Assembly (NCBI GenBank): GCA_963772815.1
Contig: CAVYYV010000006.1
Span: 310,001-374,000 of the forward strand
DNA from: DATFFO01 sp963772815
GTDB taxonomy: Bacteria; Actinomycetota; Acidimicrobiia; Spongiisociales; ZC4RG35
Direction of reading: 5' to 3'
Length of the DNA: 64,000 nucleotides
Shown here: positions 51,199-61,447 of the stretch, piece after piece
How positions within the stretch are numbered: position 1 is the stretch's first letter
Layout: every line of letters begins with the position of its first letter
Notes under the pieces: generated by a model
Database searches by the model: none
Seen by the model: only the letters and a program-made list of their open reading frames with translations
Told to the model about the DNA's origin: nothing
Position numbers and translations under genes: made by a program

Positions 51199-53106
51199 AT
51201 GGAAATCAGAAACGGCACTGCTTTTCGCCGTCCTCGGCTGACTACCCCGCTGGTCAAGGTCAACGGCGAGCTTCAGCCGGCGACCTGGGATGAGGCGCTG
51301 GATGCTGCCGCAACCGGCCTGGGGAAGGTTCGGCGAGACCACGGCGGTTCCGCCCTCGGACTCTTCAGCTGTTCCAAGGCCTCCAACGAGACCAACTACC
51401 TGGCTCAGAAGCTCGCCCGGTCGGTTCTCGGCACCAACAACATCGACTCGTGTAACCGCACTTGACACGCTCCCAGCGTCACCGGTCTGGTGACTGTGCT
51501 AGGAGCCGGAGGCGGTACCAGCTCATATGAGGAGATCGAGAACACCGATCTGGTCCTCCTGTGGGGCTCCAACGCGCGCAACGCCCACCCCATTTTCTTC
51601 CACCACCTCCTCAAAGGTCTGCGCAAGGGCGCACGGCTGTACGCGGTCGACCCTCGCCGAAGTGAGTCCGCCCAATGGGCCGACGTATGGCTGGGCATCG
51701 ACGTGGGCTCGGACATCGCCCTGGCCAACGCCATGGCCAAGGTGATCATCGACGAGGGCCTGCTCAACCGTGAGTTCATCGATCGTGCCACTAGCGGTTT
51801 CGACGCCTATGCGGAGACGGTGGCCGCCTATGACCTCGATCGGGCAGAGACCGTCACGGGCATACCGGGCGATGTCATCGGGGAGGTGGCAATTGCCTAC
51901 GCCAAGGCGCCAACTGCCCAGATCTGCTGGACGCTGGGTATCACCGAGCATCACACGGCCAGCGACAACGTCCTCTCTCTGATCAGCCTGGCCCTGTTGA
52001 CCGGCCACGTGGGCCGGTACGGGTCGGGCCTGGTTCCCGTCCGGGGCCAAAACAACGTGCAAGGAGGGGGCGACATGGGCGCCCTCCCCAACAAGCTGCC
52101 CGGGTTTCAGGACGTTGAGGACGACGACGACCGAGCCAAGTTCGAGCGTGCCTGGGGAACCACGATTCCCCCAAAGCGGGGCTGGCACCTGACCCAGATG
52201 TTCGAGGCGATGGCAGCCGGGAAGCTGCGTGGCCTGTATGTGATTGGGGAAAACCCCGCTCAGTCCGAAGCCGACGGCGGACATACCGTGGCCACCCTGG
52301 GAGGCCTCGACTTCCTGGTGGTTCAGGACCTCTTCATGACCGCCACCGCCCAGCTGGCGGACGTGGTCCTTCCGGCGGCCGCCGACTGGGCCGAGAGTGC
52401 CGGCACCGTCACCTCTTCCGAGAGGAGGGTGCAGTTGCTTCGACCTGCCCTGCCGCCGCCGGGCCAGGCCAAGACCGATCTCGAGATCATCACCCTGATG
52501 GCCAATGCCCTCGGTGCCGACTGGCAGAGGCGCAGCCCCGAGGAGATCTGGGATGAGTTGCGCTCCCTTTCTCCGGCCCATGCCGGCATGAGTTATCCGA
52601 GGCTGGCCGAGTTGGGAGGCTTGCAGTGGCCTTGCTGGGACGAGGAACATCCGGGAAGCCAGCTCCTCCATGCCCGCCTTTGGGAAGAGCCAGTCTCCGA
52701 TCCCGCTCCCTTCATACCGGTGGAGTGGCTGCCTCCCGTCGACACCCTGACCGACGAATACCCGTTGCGAATGACGACCGGACGACATCTCGACGGGTAC
52801 AACACCGGTGTCCAGTCGGGAGGGTTCGACTCGCCTCGTCGCATCGGGGCCACCATCGACCTTTCGCCCGAGGACGCCGACCGGATGGACATGCAACCGG
52901 GAGAGACGGTGCGGGTGGTCTCGCGACGCGGAGCCATCGAGGCGCCGGTGCGGGTCGACCCAGGCCTCAGGCCCGGCCTGACCTTCATGGCCATCCACTA
53001 CCCCGACGACTCCGACGTCAACATCCTCACCATCGAGGCTTGGGACAAGAAGTCGGGTACGTCCGAGTTCAAGGCCACCGCCGTACGCCTGGAGAAGACC
53101 GGATGA
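51199..53106 (+). CDS. fdhA: Formate dehydrogenase catalytic subunit, selenocysteine-containing (split FdhA, C-terminal part)
   Basis: Molybdenum/tungsten bis-MGD catalytic subunit of an NAD-type formate dehydrogenase, about 635 residues read through an in-frame TGA. That UGA (51463-51465) is codon 89 in DSCNRT-U-HAPSVTGL, exactly the catalytic Sec/Cys position, followed by the conserved active-site His. A SECIS-like hairpin follows immediately. Downstream are the Mo-cofactor segments LLWGSNARNAHPIFFHHLLK, VRGQNNVQGGGDMG, VIGENPAQSEADG, VVLPAAADWAESAGTVTSSE and RMTTGRHLDGYNTGVQSGG. The protein starts at RLTTPLVKVNGE and lacks the family's N-terminal [4Fe-4S] domain, which is on the gene at 54903. 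The start lies at GTG 51196 or ATG 51199, with AGGAGG unusually close. Confidence 0.93.
51463..51506 (+). promoter_or_regulatory. UGA selenocysteine codon with bacterial SECIS hairpin
   Basis: UGA at 51463-51465 is followed by nested stems: GCTCC (51469-51473) with GGAGC (51502-51506), AGC with GCT, and a perfect 6-bp apical stem GTCACC-GGTCT-GGTGAC (51478-51494). The loop is GGUCU. Counting the U of UGA as 1, U17, G23 and U24 fall at the same places as in the E. coli fdhF element. Structure and spacing are what SelB needs to decode UGA as Sec. Confidence 0.9.
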
Positions 53107-53140
53107 GACTCGTTGGCGCACCTCCTTTCGTGGGCCACCA

Positions 53141-53157
53141 ACCCCGGAAACCGGGGT
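53141..53157. other. Hairpin between fdhA and the NuoEF-like gene
   Basis: Perfect 7-bp stem ACCCCGG-aaa-CCGGGGT inside the 91-bp gap between the first two fdh genes. Possibly an mRNA-stability or attenuation element; too early in the operon to be a full terminator. Confidence 0.4.
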
Positions 53158-53197
53158 CCACAACCCCGGGTGGCTTTGCCGAGGGGGGTGAAACGGC

Positions 53198-54910
53198 TTG
53201 GATCTGAACTTCATTGGCGCCCAAGCGACCGAGGCGGAGCGAACCGCCATTGTCGCCGCGGCGCCCGCCGCACTTGAGACCGAGGTTCCGGGCCGGGTCA
53301 TCCGGCTCAAACGCTCCATGCGCCACCACCTGCTTCCCACGCTGGAGGCAGTCCAATCGGCTGCGGGCTGGATCAGCCCCGGAGCCATCGACGAGATCGC
53401 CCGCCATCTCCAGATCCCTCCCGCCGAGGTCTACTCGGTCGCCACCTTCTACGCCCTTCTCTCCACCGAGCCTCGACCCGAGACGGTAGCCCATGTATGC
53501 GACGACATCGCTTGCGGCGGGTCTCTGCTGGCCACCCTTGGCGAGCGTGACGACGTGGTGCCGAGCCCGTGCCTGGGTCAATGCGATCGTCGACCTGCCG
53601 TGCTGATCCAGCGGACCGGTGCCGGGGACACTGTGATCGCCAGTGCCGACCCGGCGACGGTGGAGGCTGCCCTGGGCGGCTCCATTCCTGACCAACCCGC
53701 TCCCCACGTGGACCCCGGCCCGCTCCTCCGCCGAGTTGGGCAGGTCGATCCGGGCTCACTGGACGACTACCGGAGCCATGGCGGCTATGAGGCGCTGGCC
53801 CGCGCCTTGGAGCTTGGCCCGGAGGCGGTGATGTCGGAACTGGTCGACTCGAATCTGCGCGGGAGGGGCGGAGCCGCCTTTCCCACCGGCCTCAAGTGGA
53901 AGGGGGCTGCCCAGGAACCGGGACCGCGCCATGTGATCTGCAACGCCGACGAGTCCGAGCCGGGCACCTTCAAGGACAGGGTGGTCATGGAGGGAGATCC
54001 GTTTGCGGTCATCGAGGCCCTGACCATTGCCGGAGTCAGCATCGGCGCCGAACACGGCTACATCTACGTCCGCGGGGAGTACCCCTCTGCCGCCTCCCAT
54101 CTGGAGCAGGCAATGGCCGCCGCCCGGGCGGCCGGGCTCCTGGGCGAGAAGATCATGGGCTCCGAGCTCAGATTCGAAATCGAGCTGCGCAGAGGACAGG
54201 GCGCCTACATCTGTGGCGAGGAGACTGCTCTGTTCGCCTCGATCGAGGGATACCGCGGCGAGCCCCGCCAGAAGCCCCCCTTCCCCACAACGTCGGGACT
54301 GTTTGGCCGACCGACCGTCATCAACAATGTGGAGACGCTGGTCAACGTGGCGCGCATCGTCTTGGAGGGAGCCGAGGCATACAGACAAACGGGCACAGCC
54401 GACTCACCGGGTTCACGCCTGTTCTGTGTTTCGGGGGCCGTGGAGCGACCCGGTGTCTACGAGCGGGCGAGCGGGGCCAGCCTGGGCTCCGTCATCGCAG
54501 ACGCCGGTGGCGACCTGGCCCGCATCCCCTACGTACTCCTCGGCGGGGCAGCCGGCTCACTGGTGGGACCGGATCTCTGGGACATGCCCCTCACCTTCGA
54601 GGACAGCCGGGCCGCCGGGGTGACACTCGGCTCGGGGGTGATCATGGCATTCTCTCCCGACACCGACATCAGAGGCATCGTCCGCCGCATCGCCCGGTTC
54701 TTCCGCGACGAATCCTGTGGACAGTGCGTCCCGTGTCGTGTGGGAACAGTCCGCATCGAAGAAGCCGTCGCTCGCGCCAACGGCGCCGTCGAAGGCGAAC
54801 TGATCGATGAGATCGACCGAGCGATGAAGGACGCCTCCATATGTGGTCTCGGCCACACGGCCGCCACCGTGGTCCGCTCGGCCGTCGACCTGGGGGTATT
54901 CGATGGCTGA
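53198..54910 (+). CDS. fdhB: Formate dehydrogenase NADH-binding subunit (NuoE-NuoF fusion)
   Basis: A 570-residue flavoprotein that passes electrons from the Fe-S chain to NAD+. Residues about 1-160 are NuoE-like with a thioredoxin-fold [2Fe-2S] site (HVCDDIACGG...SPCLGQCDRRPA). Residues about 185-570 are NuoF-like with the NADH/FMN motif LRGRGGAAFPTGLKWK, SEPGTFKDRVVMEGDP, GAYICGEETAL and the [4Fe-4S] ligands SCGQCVPCRVGT. Start is TTG 53198 behind GAGGGGGGTG. It overlaps the next gene by 8 bp. The fusion is typical of NAD-dependent formate dehydrogenases and some hydrogenases. Confidence 0.93.
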   Translation: MDLNFIGAQATEAERTAIVAAAPAALETEVPGRVIRLKRSMRHHLLPTLEAVQSAAGWISPGAIDEIARHLQIPPAEVYSVATFYALLSTEPRPETVAHVCDDIACGGSLLATLGERDDVVPSPCLGQCDRRPAVLIQRTGAGDTVIASADPATVEAALGGSIPDQPAPHVDPGPLLRRVGQVDPGSLDDYRSHGGYEALARALELGPEAVMSELVDSNLRGRGGAAFPTGLKWKGAAQEPGPRHVICNADESEPGTFKDRVVMEGDPFAVIEALTIAGVSIGAEHGYIYVRGEYPSAASHLEQAMAAARAAGLLGEKIMGSELRFEIELRRGQGAYICGEETALFASIEGYRGEPRQKPPFPTTSGLFGRPTVINNVETLVNVARIVLEGAEAYRQTGTADSPGSRLFCVSGAVERPGVYERASGASLGSVIADAGGDLARIPYVLLGGAAGSLVGPDLWDMPLTFEDSRAAGVTLGSGVIMAFSPDTDIRGIVRRIARFFRDESCGQCVPCRVGTVRIEEAVARANGAVEGELIDEIDRAMKDASICGLGHTAATVVRSAVDLGVFDG

Positions 54911-55859
54911 GATCGTGACCCTCACCATCGACGGCCGCGACATGGACGTTCCGACCGGCACCACGCTCCTCGAGGCTTGTAAGCAGGCCGGATCCGCTCA
55001 GCCCACCCTGTGCTGGGCCGAGACGCTGACGCCGGTCAACGTGTGTCGCGTGTGCGTGGTGGAGCTGGAGGGCAGCCGGACGCTCGTGCCTTCCTGCTCG
55101 CGTCCGGTCGAGGCGGGCATGGTCGTATCCACCGACAGCGAGCGGGTGCGTCACTCCCGCAAGCTCGTGTTCGAGCTCCTCGCCTCCTCGGTAGACCTCT
55201 CCCTCACGTCGCCCGAGATCCAGGGTTGGATGGAGCACTACGAGTGCGATCCCGACCGATTCGGGGCACCCGGCCCCGCGGCGAAGGATCGCGACCGTCG
55301 TCACGCCGGGCACCACGCTCCACCCCATCCGGCCCACGCCGAGACGGCGCGACAAGCGGCCAAGATCGACAATCCCCTCTACATAAGGGACTACTCGCGC
55401 TGCATTCTCTGCTACAAGTGCGTGCAGGCATGTGGCATCGAAGCGCAGAACACCTATGCCATTGCGGTGGCCGGCCGGGGGTTCGATGCTCGCATCTCGA
55501 CCGAGCTCGACACACCACTTCCCCAGTCGGCCTGTGTCTTCTGCGGCAATTGCATCGCCGTCTGCCCGACCGACGCGCTCATGTTCCGCTCCGAGCACGA
55601 GCTCAGGGAAGCGGGCATGTGGCAGGACGACCAGCAGTCCGTCACCCGCACGATCTGTTCCTTCTGCGGAGTCGGGTGCAATCTGGATCTCCACGTCCAG
55701 GACGAGCGGATCGTCAAGGTGACCTCGCCCGACGACCACTCTGTCACCCACGGCAACCTGTGCGTGAAGGGCCGCTTCGGATACGAGTACGTGCAGGAGG
55801 TCGAACCCGAGGCCTTCACCCCCATCGACCAGGTGCTGGCCAGAGCACGGCCCGAGTGA
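54903..55859 (+). CDS. Formate dehydrogenase iron-sulphur subunit carrying the detached N-terminal domain of FdhA
   Basis: A 318-residue ferredoxin-like protein. In order: a NuoG/HydA-type [2Fe-2S] domain (LLEACKQAGSAQPTLCWAET; NVCRVCVVELEG), two [4Fe-4S] motifs (CILCYKCVQACG; CVFCGNCIAVCP), and finally ICSFCGVGCNLDLHVQDERI to HGNLCVKGRFGYEYV. That last unit is the [4Fe-4S] domain that normally begins the catalytic formate dehydrogenase subunit (C-x2-C-x3-C...C). The protein ends just after it, where the catalytic subunit at 51199 begins. The NuoG His/Cys cluster is not visible. Together the three proteins would reconstitute a complete chain to NAD+. Confidence 0.92.
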   Translation: MAEIVTLTIDGRDMDVPTGTTLLEACKQAGSAQPTLCWAETLTPVNVCRVCVVELEGSRTLVPSCSRPVEAGMVVSTDSERVRHSRKLVFELLASSVDLSLTSPEIQGWMEHYECDPDRFGAPGPAAKDRDRRHAGHHAPPHPAHAETARQAAKIDNPLYIRDYSRCILCYKCVQACGIEAQNTYAIAVAGRGFDARISTELDTPLPQSACVFCGNCIAVCPTDALMFRSEHELREAGMWQDDQQSVTRTICSFCGVGCNLDLHVQDERIVKVTSPDDHSVTHGNLCVKGRFGYEYVQEVEPEAFTPIDQVLARARPE

Positions 55860-55871
55860 GCGCAGGTCGAT

Positions 55872-57398
55872 ATGCCCCGTGACGGCGGTGGTCGTGACCG
55901 ACGCAGGTCGTCCCGAAGTGGGGGGATCGGCCAGCTGCCGTGGCGCCGGGTCACCAACCCGTATCCGCCCATCGAGGTCCTGAGCGAAGGCCAGCTGGAG
56001 CGTATCCATCAGGCTTCACTGGAGATCCTCTCGGGGACCGGGCTCGACTTCCTCCACCCCGACGCCACCTCCCTGCTGGCCGCGGCGGGGGCCCGGGTCG
56101 ACGGGGAGAGGGTGCGTTTCGACCCTGAGTTGATCGAATCCGCCCTCGACACCTCCCCGGCCGAATTCACCCTCCACGCCCGCAACCCGGCCCACGACCT
56201 CCACATCGGAGGAAGCGACGTCGTCTTCTGTGAGGTGGCCTCCGCCCCCTACGTGTCCAACCTCACCGGGGGGCGCCGAACGGGAAACCAGGACGACTTC
56301 CGCGACCTGGTCCGGCTGGGGCAGGCCTTCAACATCATCCACGCCTTCGGGGGATATCCCACCGAACCGATCGACCTCCCACCCTCGACCCGTCACCTGG
56401 ATGCGTTGGCCGACTTCGTGCGGCTGACCGACAAGGTGTTCCACGCCTACTCGCTCGGGCGAGGCCGGATCCTCGACGCCCTGGAGATCGTGCGCATCGG
56501 CCGGGGCATCACCCGCCAACGGCTGAGCACAGAGCCGTCGCTATTCACCATCATCAACACATCTTCTCCATTGCGTCTCGACGGTCCCATGATCGAAGGG
56601 CTGATCGAGATGGCCCGGATGAATCAGGTCGTGGTGATCACACCCTTCACCCTGTCGGGGGCGATGGCGCCGGCTTCGCTGGCCGGAGCCCTGGCACTGC
56701 AGAACGCGGAGGCCCTGGCCGGCATCACCCTCGCCCAGCTGGCCAACCCGGGCGCCCCGGTCATGTATGGCGGGTTCACCTCCAACGTCGACATGCGCTC
56801 GGGCAGCCCTGCCTTCGGGACCCCCGAATACACCCGGGCCGCCATGGCCGGCGGCCAGCTGGCCCGCCGCTACGGGATCCCCTACCGCTCCTCCAACGCC
56901 ACCGCCGCCAACGCCGTCGACGCCCAGGCGGCTTATGAGGCAGAGATGTCCACCTGGGGAGCGGTAATGGGTGGCGCCAACCTGGTCATGCATGGAGCGG
57001 GTTGGATGGAGGGCGGCCTGGTGGCCTCCTTCGAGAAGCTGGTCATCGACGTGGAGATACTCCAGATGATGGCCGAGTTCCTCGTCCCCCTCCAGGTAGA
57101 CGACGCCGAGCTGGCCGTCGACGCCATCGACGCAGTAGGGCCGGGCGGCCACTTCTTCGGATCGCCCCACACGCTGGAGCGTTACCAGACCGCCTTCTAC
57201 TCGCCCCTGGTCTCGGACTGGCAGAACAGTGAAGCGTGGGCCCTGTCGGGAGCACTCAACGCCGAACAGCGGGCGTCCGAGATCGTGAAGACGGTATTGG
57301 GCGACTTCGAGCCACCACCGCTCGACGATGCGATAGCGGCCGAGCTGGACGACTTCGTCCAGCGCCGCACCTCCGAGGGAGGCGTCGAGGCCGCCTGA
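55872..57398 (+). CDS. MttB-superfamily (trimethylamine/glycine betaine-type) methyltransferase, non-pyrrolysine
   Basis: A 508-residue TIM-barrel protein of the MttB family (COG5598). It has EVLSEGQLERIHQASLEILS, CEVASAPYVSNLTGGRRTGN, ITPFTLSGAMAPASLAGALA, PVMYGGFTSNVDMRSGSPAF and HGAGWMEGGLVASFEKLVID. The frame has no in-frame amber codon, so it is not the pyrrolysine trimethylamine enzyme but a non-Pyl member like glycine betaine or other quaternary-amine methyltransferases. It starts 13 bp after the fdh operon and likely belongs to it. A cognate corrinoid protein and reductive activase are not encoded nearby, so the methyl acceptor is unclear. Confidence 0.88.
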   Translation: MPRDGGGRDRRRSSRSGGIGQLPWRRVTNPYPPIEVLSEGQLERIHQASLEILSGTGLDFLHPDATSLLAAAGARVDGERVRFDPELIESALDTSPAEFTLHARNPAHDLHIGGSDVVFCEVASAPYVSNLTGGRRTGNQDDFRDLVRLGQAFNIIHAFGGYPTEPIDLPPSTRHLDALADFVRLTDKVFHAYSLGRGRILDALEIVRIGRGITRQRLSTEPSLFTIINTSSPLRLDGPMIEGLIEMARMNQVVVITPFTLSGAMAPASLAGALALQNAEALAGITLAQLANPGAPVMYGGFTSNVDMRSGSPAFGTPEYTRAAMAGGQLARRYGIPYRSSNATAANAVDAQAAYEAEMSTWGAVMGGANLVMHGAGWMEGGLVASFEKLVIDVEILQMMAEFLVPLQVDDAELAVDAIDAVGPGGHFFGSPHTLERYQTAFYSPLVSDWQNSEAWALSGALNAEQRASEIVKTVLGDFEPPPLDDAIAAELDDFVQRRTSEGGVEAA

Positions 57399-57414
57399 GC
57401 CGCTGCCCCAACTC

Positions 57415-57456
57415 GGGGCGGTGAGCGTCGCCCGGCGACGCTGTGAACCCAGGGTT
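57415..57456 (-). repeat. REP-like palindromic element, copy 1
   Basis: 42-bp element in reverse orientation, between the mttB-like and MFS genes. It has the AACCC-w-GGGTT palindrome and the AGCGTCGC...GCGACGCT stem, and differs from the other copies at a few positions. Confidence 0.7.
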
Positions 57457-57517
57457 GGTGAATCGGGTGTCACCGGGTCGGGTGTGGCACCATATATCCT
57501 CTCGCCTCGTGGCACCC

Positions 57518-58792
57518 ATGTCGCCCACCCGTCAGGCCCTCAGGGTCTGGCCCCTGTTCCTGGCCCTCTTTCTCCTCATGCTGGGCAACGGCCTCCAGGC
57601 ATCGCTGATCGGCCTGCGTGGCCACCTGGAGGGGTTCTCGACGTCGGCAATCGGCGTCGTGATGTCGGGCTACTACGCCGGGTTCCTGATCGGCTCGGTG
57701 GGCACGCCTCACATCGTGTCGCGGGTGGGCCACGTGCGCGTCTATGCAGGGCTGGCGTCGCTCGCCTCGGCCGCCACCCTGGGGCACATCATGGTGATCC
57801 AGCCCACTGTCTGGTTTGGATTCAGGGTGGTGACGGGAGCGTGCCTGGCCGGGCTCTACATCGTGGCAGAGAGCTGGCTCAACGGCGCCGCGGTGCCCGC
57901 CAACCGGGGACGGCTGCTGGCCATCTACATGGTGGTGGTGACGGGCGGCCTGGCGCTGGGACAGCTTCTCCTGACCGCGGCAAACCCCGGGAAATTCACT
58001 TTGTTCGTGGTGGCATCGCTTCTGGTGTCGCTGGCCGTGGTGCCGGTGTCGCTGGTCAGCTTCCCGGCGCCTGCGATCGAGGGCCTCGGGCCGGTTCCCT
58101 ACCGGGAGATCATGCGGGCTGCCCCGATCGGGCTGATCGGGGCACTGGTGACCGGTGCCGCCAACGGGGCCCTGCTGGGAATGGGGGCAGTGTGGGGCGC
58201 CCAATCCGGTCTGGCGGTGAGCAGGATCGCCCATCTCCTCACCCTGGCCCTGGTCGGTGGTGCGATCATCCAATGGCCGCTGGGAGCACTGTCGGATCGC
58301 TTCAGCCGACGCCGGGTCATCTTCTCCGTCACCACCGTTGCGGCGCTGCTGGCCACGTGGCTGGCCATCCTGGACCCTGCCTCGGAGTTGCTTTTGGTCG
58401 GGGTCTTCCTGCTGGGCGGATTCACTTTCCCCATGTATTCGCTGAGCGGATCGCACGTCAACGACCTGATCGACCGCGACCTGGTGGTGGGCGCCAGCTC
58501 GGCCATATTGCTCGCCAACGGGATCGGCTCGGTGCTCGGGCCCATCCTCGCTTCATCGGTGATGGCCGGCCTGGGACCGTCGGGCCTGTGGGTCACCATC
58601 GCCGGGGTTCATGGGACTCTGGCGCTCTATGCCGCCTATAGCCTCGTCACCAATTGGCAGATACCCGCTCCCTTCAAAGGCCATTATCTCCCCTATCCGG
58701 CCCGATCCGGAGGTCTGCGCTGGGCTACCGCCTTATCCGGTGGCAGACGTCGGATGCGCGGCACGATGGATCGAGAACGCGACCCTTCCTGA
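57518..58792 (+). CDS. MFS transporter, YcaD-like
   Basis: About 424 residues and 12 membrane segments. RVWPLFLALFLLMLGNGLQA, GYYAGFLIGSVGTPHIVSRV, GACLAGLYIVAESWLNGAAV and GALSDRFSRRRVIF fit the YcaD/sugar-efflux type of MFS. Substrate unknown. Given its position after the methyltransferase, transport of a methylated amine or its product is possible but unproven. The start is uncertain: ATG 57518 lies next to the first helix, and the frame is open upstream to a GTG at 57443 that overlaps the repeat. Confidence 0.85.
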   Translation: MSPTRQALRVWPLFLALFLLMLGNGLQASLIGLRGHLEGFSTSAIGVVMSGYYAGFLIGSVGTPHIVSRVGHVRVYAGLASLASAATLGHIMVIQPTVWFGFRVVTGACLAGLYIVAESWLNGAAVPANRGRLLAIYMVVVTGGLALGQLLLTAANPGKFTLFVVASLLVSLAVVPVSLVSFPAPAIEGLGPVPYREIMRAAPIGLIGALVTGAANGALLGMGAVWGAQSGLAVSRIAHLLTLALVGGAIIQWPLGALSDRFSRRRVIFSVTTVAALLATWLAILDPASELLLVGVFLLGGFTFPMYSLSGSHVNDLIDRDLVVGASSAILLANGIGSVLGPILASSVMAGLGPSGLWVTIAGVHGTLALYAAYSLVTNWQIPAPFKGHYLPYPARSGGLRWATALSGGRRRMRGTMDRERDPS

Positions 58793-58812
58793 GCCGGCCC
58801 GGCGTGGTCGTC

Positions 58813-59582
58813 TTAGATTCCCTTGGGACGCAACCAGCGCTCAACCAAGGCGGCGGCGAAGTCGATGGCCAATGCCAGCATCGCCACCAGTGCACCGGCG
58901 ATGAAGGTCGCGGTGGGACGGTTGAGCTTGAGACCGGCGTTGATCGCCTCGCCCAGCCCCCCGCCACCGATGAACACTGCCAGGGCGGCCGTGCCGACGT
59001 TGATCACCAGCGCCGTGCGCACACCGGCCAGGATGACCGGAACGGCGAGCGGAAGCTCGATCTGTGTGAGGGCCTGTCGCTTGGAAAGGCCCATGCCCCG
59101 GCCCGCCTCGATCACGGCCTGATCCACCTGGTCCAGTCCCACCATGGTGTTGCGGAGAACCGGCAGAATGGCGTACACGGTCAAGGCAAGCACGGCGGTG
59201 AGGGTTCCGAACGACATAAAGATCAGGAAGATCGTGAGCAGCCCATAGGCGGGAATCGCTTGACCGCCATTGGCCACCGCCAGGACGGGGCCTCCCCACT
59301 TCCGATAGGTGGGCCTGGTCAACAGGATGCCCACAGGAACCGCGATCACCAGCACGAGCGCCGTCGAGAAGGCCGTGAGCACGATGTGCTGCATCGTCTC
59401 GTCCAAGAGCTTCTGCGGCTCGAGAATGCTTGTGGTCTGCTGGTCGAAGTCCGCGTAGATCCACACCACCACCACTGCAAAGCCCAAGAACAGGAGGAAC
59501 GCCGGGGTGACATAGAGCTCGATGTTGCGCCTGATCGAGGCGAACGTCGCTTCGGTTGTGGATACCGGAGCAGCTTCAGCCG

Positions 59583-59586
<4 letters not shown>
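58813..59586 (-). CDS. Glycine betaine/choline-type ABC transporter permease (second)
   Basis: A 257-residue OpuB/ProW-like permease. It has the EAA loop DQAVIEAGRGMGLSKRQALT with QIELPLAVPVILAG, and about six membrane helices (TPAFLLFLGFAVVVVWIYAD; VLTAFSTALVLVIAVPVGIL). Its ATG overlaps the ATPase stop as ATGA. With the permease at 60743 it makes a heterodimeric channel, as in OpuC-type betaine importers. It ends 21 bp from the convergent MFS gene. Confidence 0.92.
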
Positions 59587-60731
<1,145 letters not shown>

Positions 60732-60742
60732 TTGATTCTCCT

Positions 60743-61390
60743 TCAGCGAATGCCAGCCGACGTGGTCGCTCTCTTCACACCGATGAAGATCCCGTCGATG
60801 AACAGGGCGAGGAGGATGATCGAGATCGTCCCCACCCACAACGACTCAACCGAGTTGGGGGCACCCAGCCGGGATAGCCCCGACTTGATGAACTCGCCCA
60901 ACCCGCCGCCGGCCACCAGGGTAGCGATAGCGGCAATGCCCGCCACGACCAGGGCGGAGACGCGGATCCCGGTCAGTATCACCGGCCAGGCAAGAGGCAG
61001 CTGAACCTTGAGAAGGCGTTCTCGGCTCGAAAGCCCCATCCCCCGAGCCGACTCGATCACCGCCGGGCTCACGCCGGTCAAGCCGGTGACCGTGTTGCGG
61101 GCGATGGGCAACAGGGCGTACATGGTGAGGGCGATGAAGGGGCCCTTGAATCCCAGGCCCACGATGGGGATGAACAGCGCGAACAGCCCGAACGAGGGGA
61201 TGGTGAGAAAGACGGCGTAGATCCCCAGAACCACCTCACGGGCCACCGGACGGTTACGAACCAGGATGCCGGTGCCCACTCCGATGATGGTGGCGAGGAT
61301 CACTACCGAGACTATGTAGCCGGCGTGCTGGAGGCCGAGCGTGAATACGTCGTCCCATCTACTGTTGAGAAATTCAAAGAAGCTCTGCAT
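60743..61390 (-). CDS. Glycine betaine/choline-type ABC transporter permease (first)
   Basis: A 215-residue permease with five or six helices and the EAA loop SPAVIESARGMGLSSRERLL. It has the typical start FFEFLNSRWDDVFTLGLQHA. It is separated from the binding-protein gene by a 57-bp spacer containing a strong hairpin and precedes the ATPase gene. Confidence 0.92.
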   Translation of the reverse strand: MQSFFEFLNSRWDDVFTLGLQHAGYIVSVVILATIIGVGTGILVRNRPVAREVVLGIYAVFLTIPSFGLFALFIPIVGLGFKGPFIALTMYALLPIARNTVTGLTGVSPAVIESARGMGLSSRERLLKVQLPLAWPVILTGIRVSALVVAGIAAIATLVAGGGLGEFIKSGLSRLGAPNSVESLWVGTISIILLALFIDGIFIGVKRATTSAGIR

Positions 61391-61409
61391 GGTCTCTTGA
61401 GCTACGAGT

Positions 61410-61438
61410 GGGGGGAGACCGGTCGCCGGTCTCCCCCC
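61410..61438 (-). terminator. Hairpin between binding-protein and permease genes
   Basis: Perfect 13-bp stem, GGGGGGAGACCGG-tcg-CCGGTCTCCCCCC. It is placed so that part of the transcripts end or are protected here, allowing more binding protein than permease to be made. Common in ABC importer operons. Confidence 0.65.
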
Positions 61439-61447
61439 TGGCTCGTC

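Noticed and set aside
51463..51465. Nonsense mutation or frameshift splitting fdhA
   Set aside because: The frame is the same on both sides, the residue is the catalytic one, and a SECIS-like hairpin follows; selenocysteine is the better explanation.
55872..57398. Pyrrolysine-type MttB
   Set aside because: The frame is continuous with no in-frame TAG.
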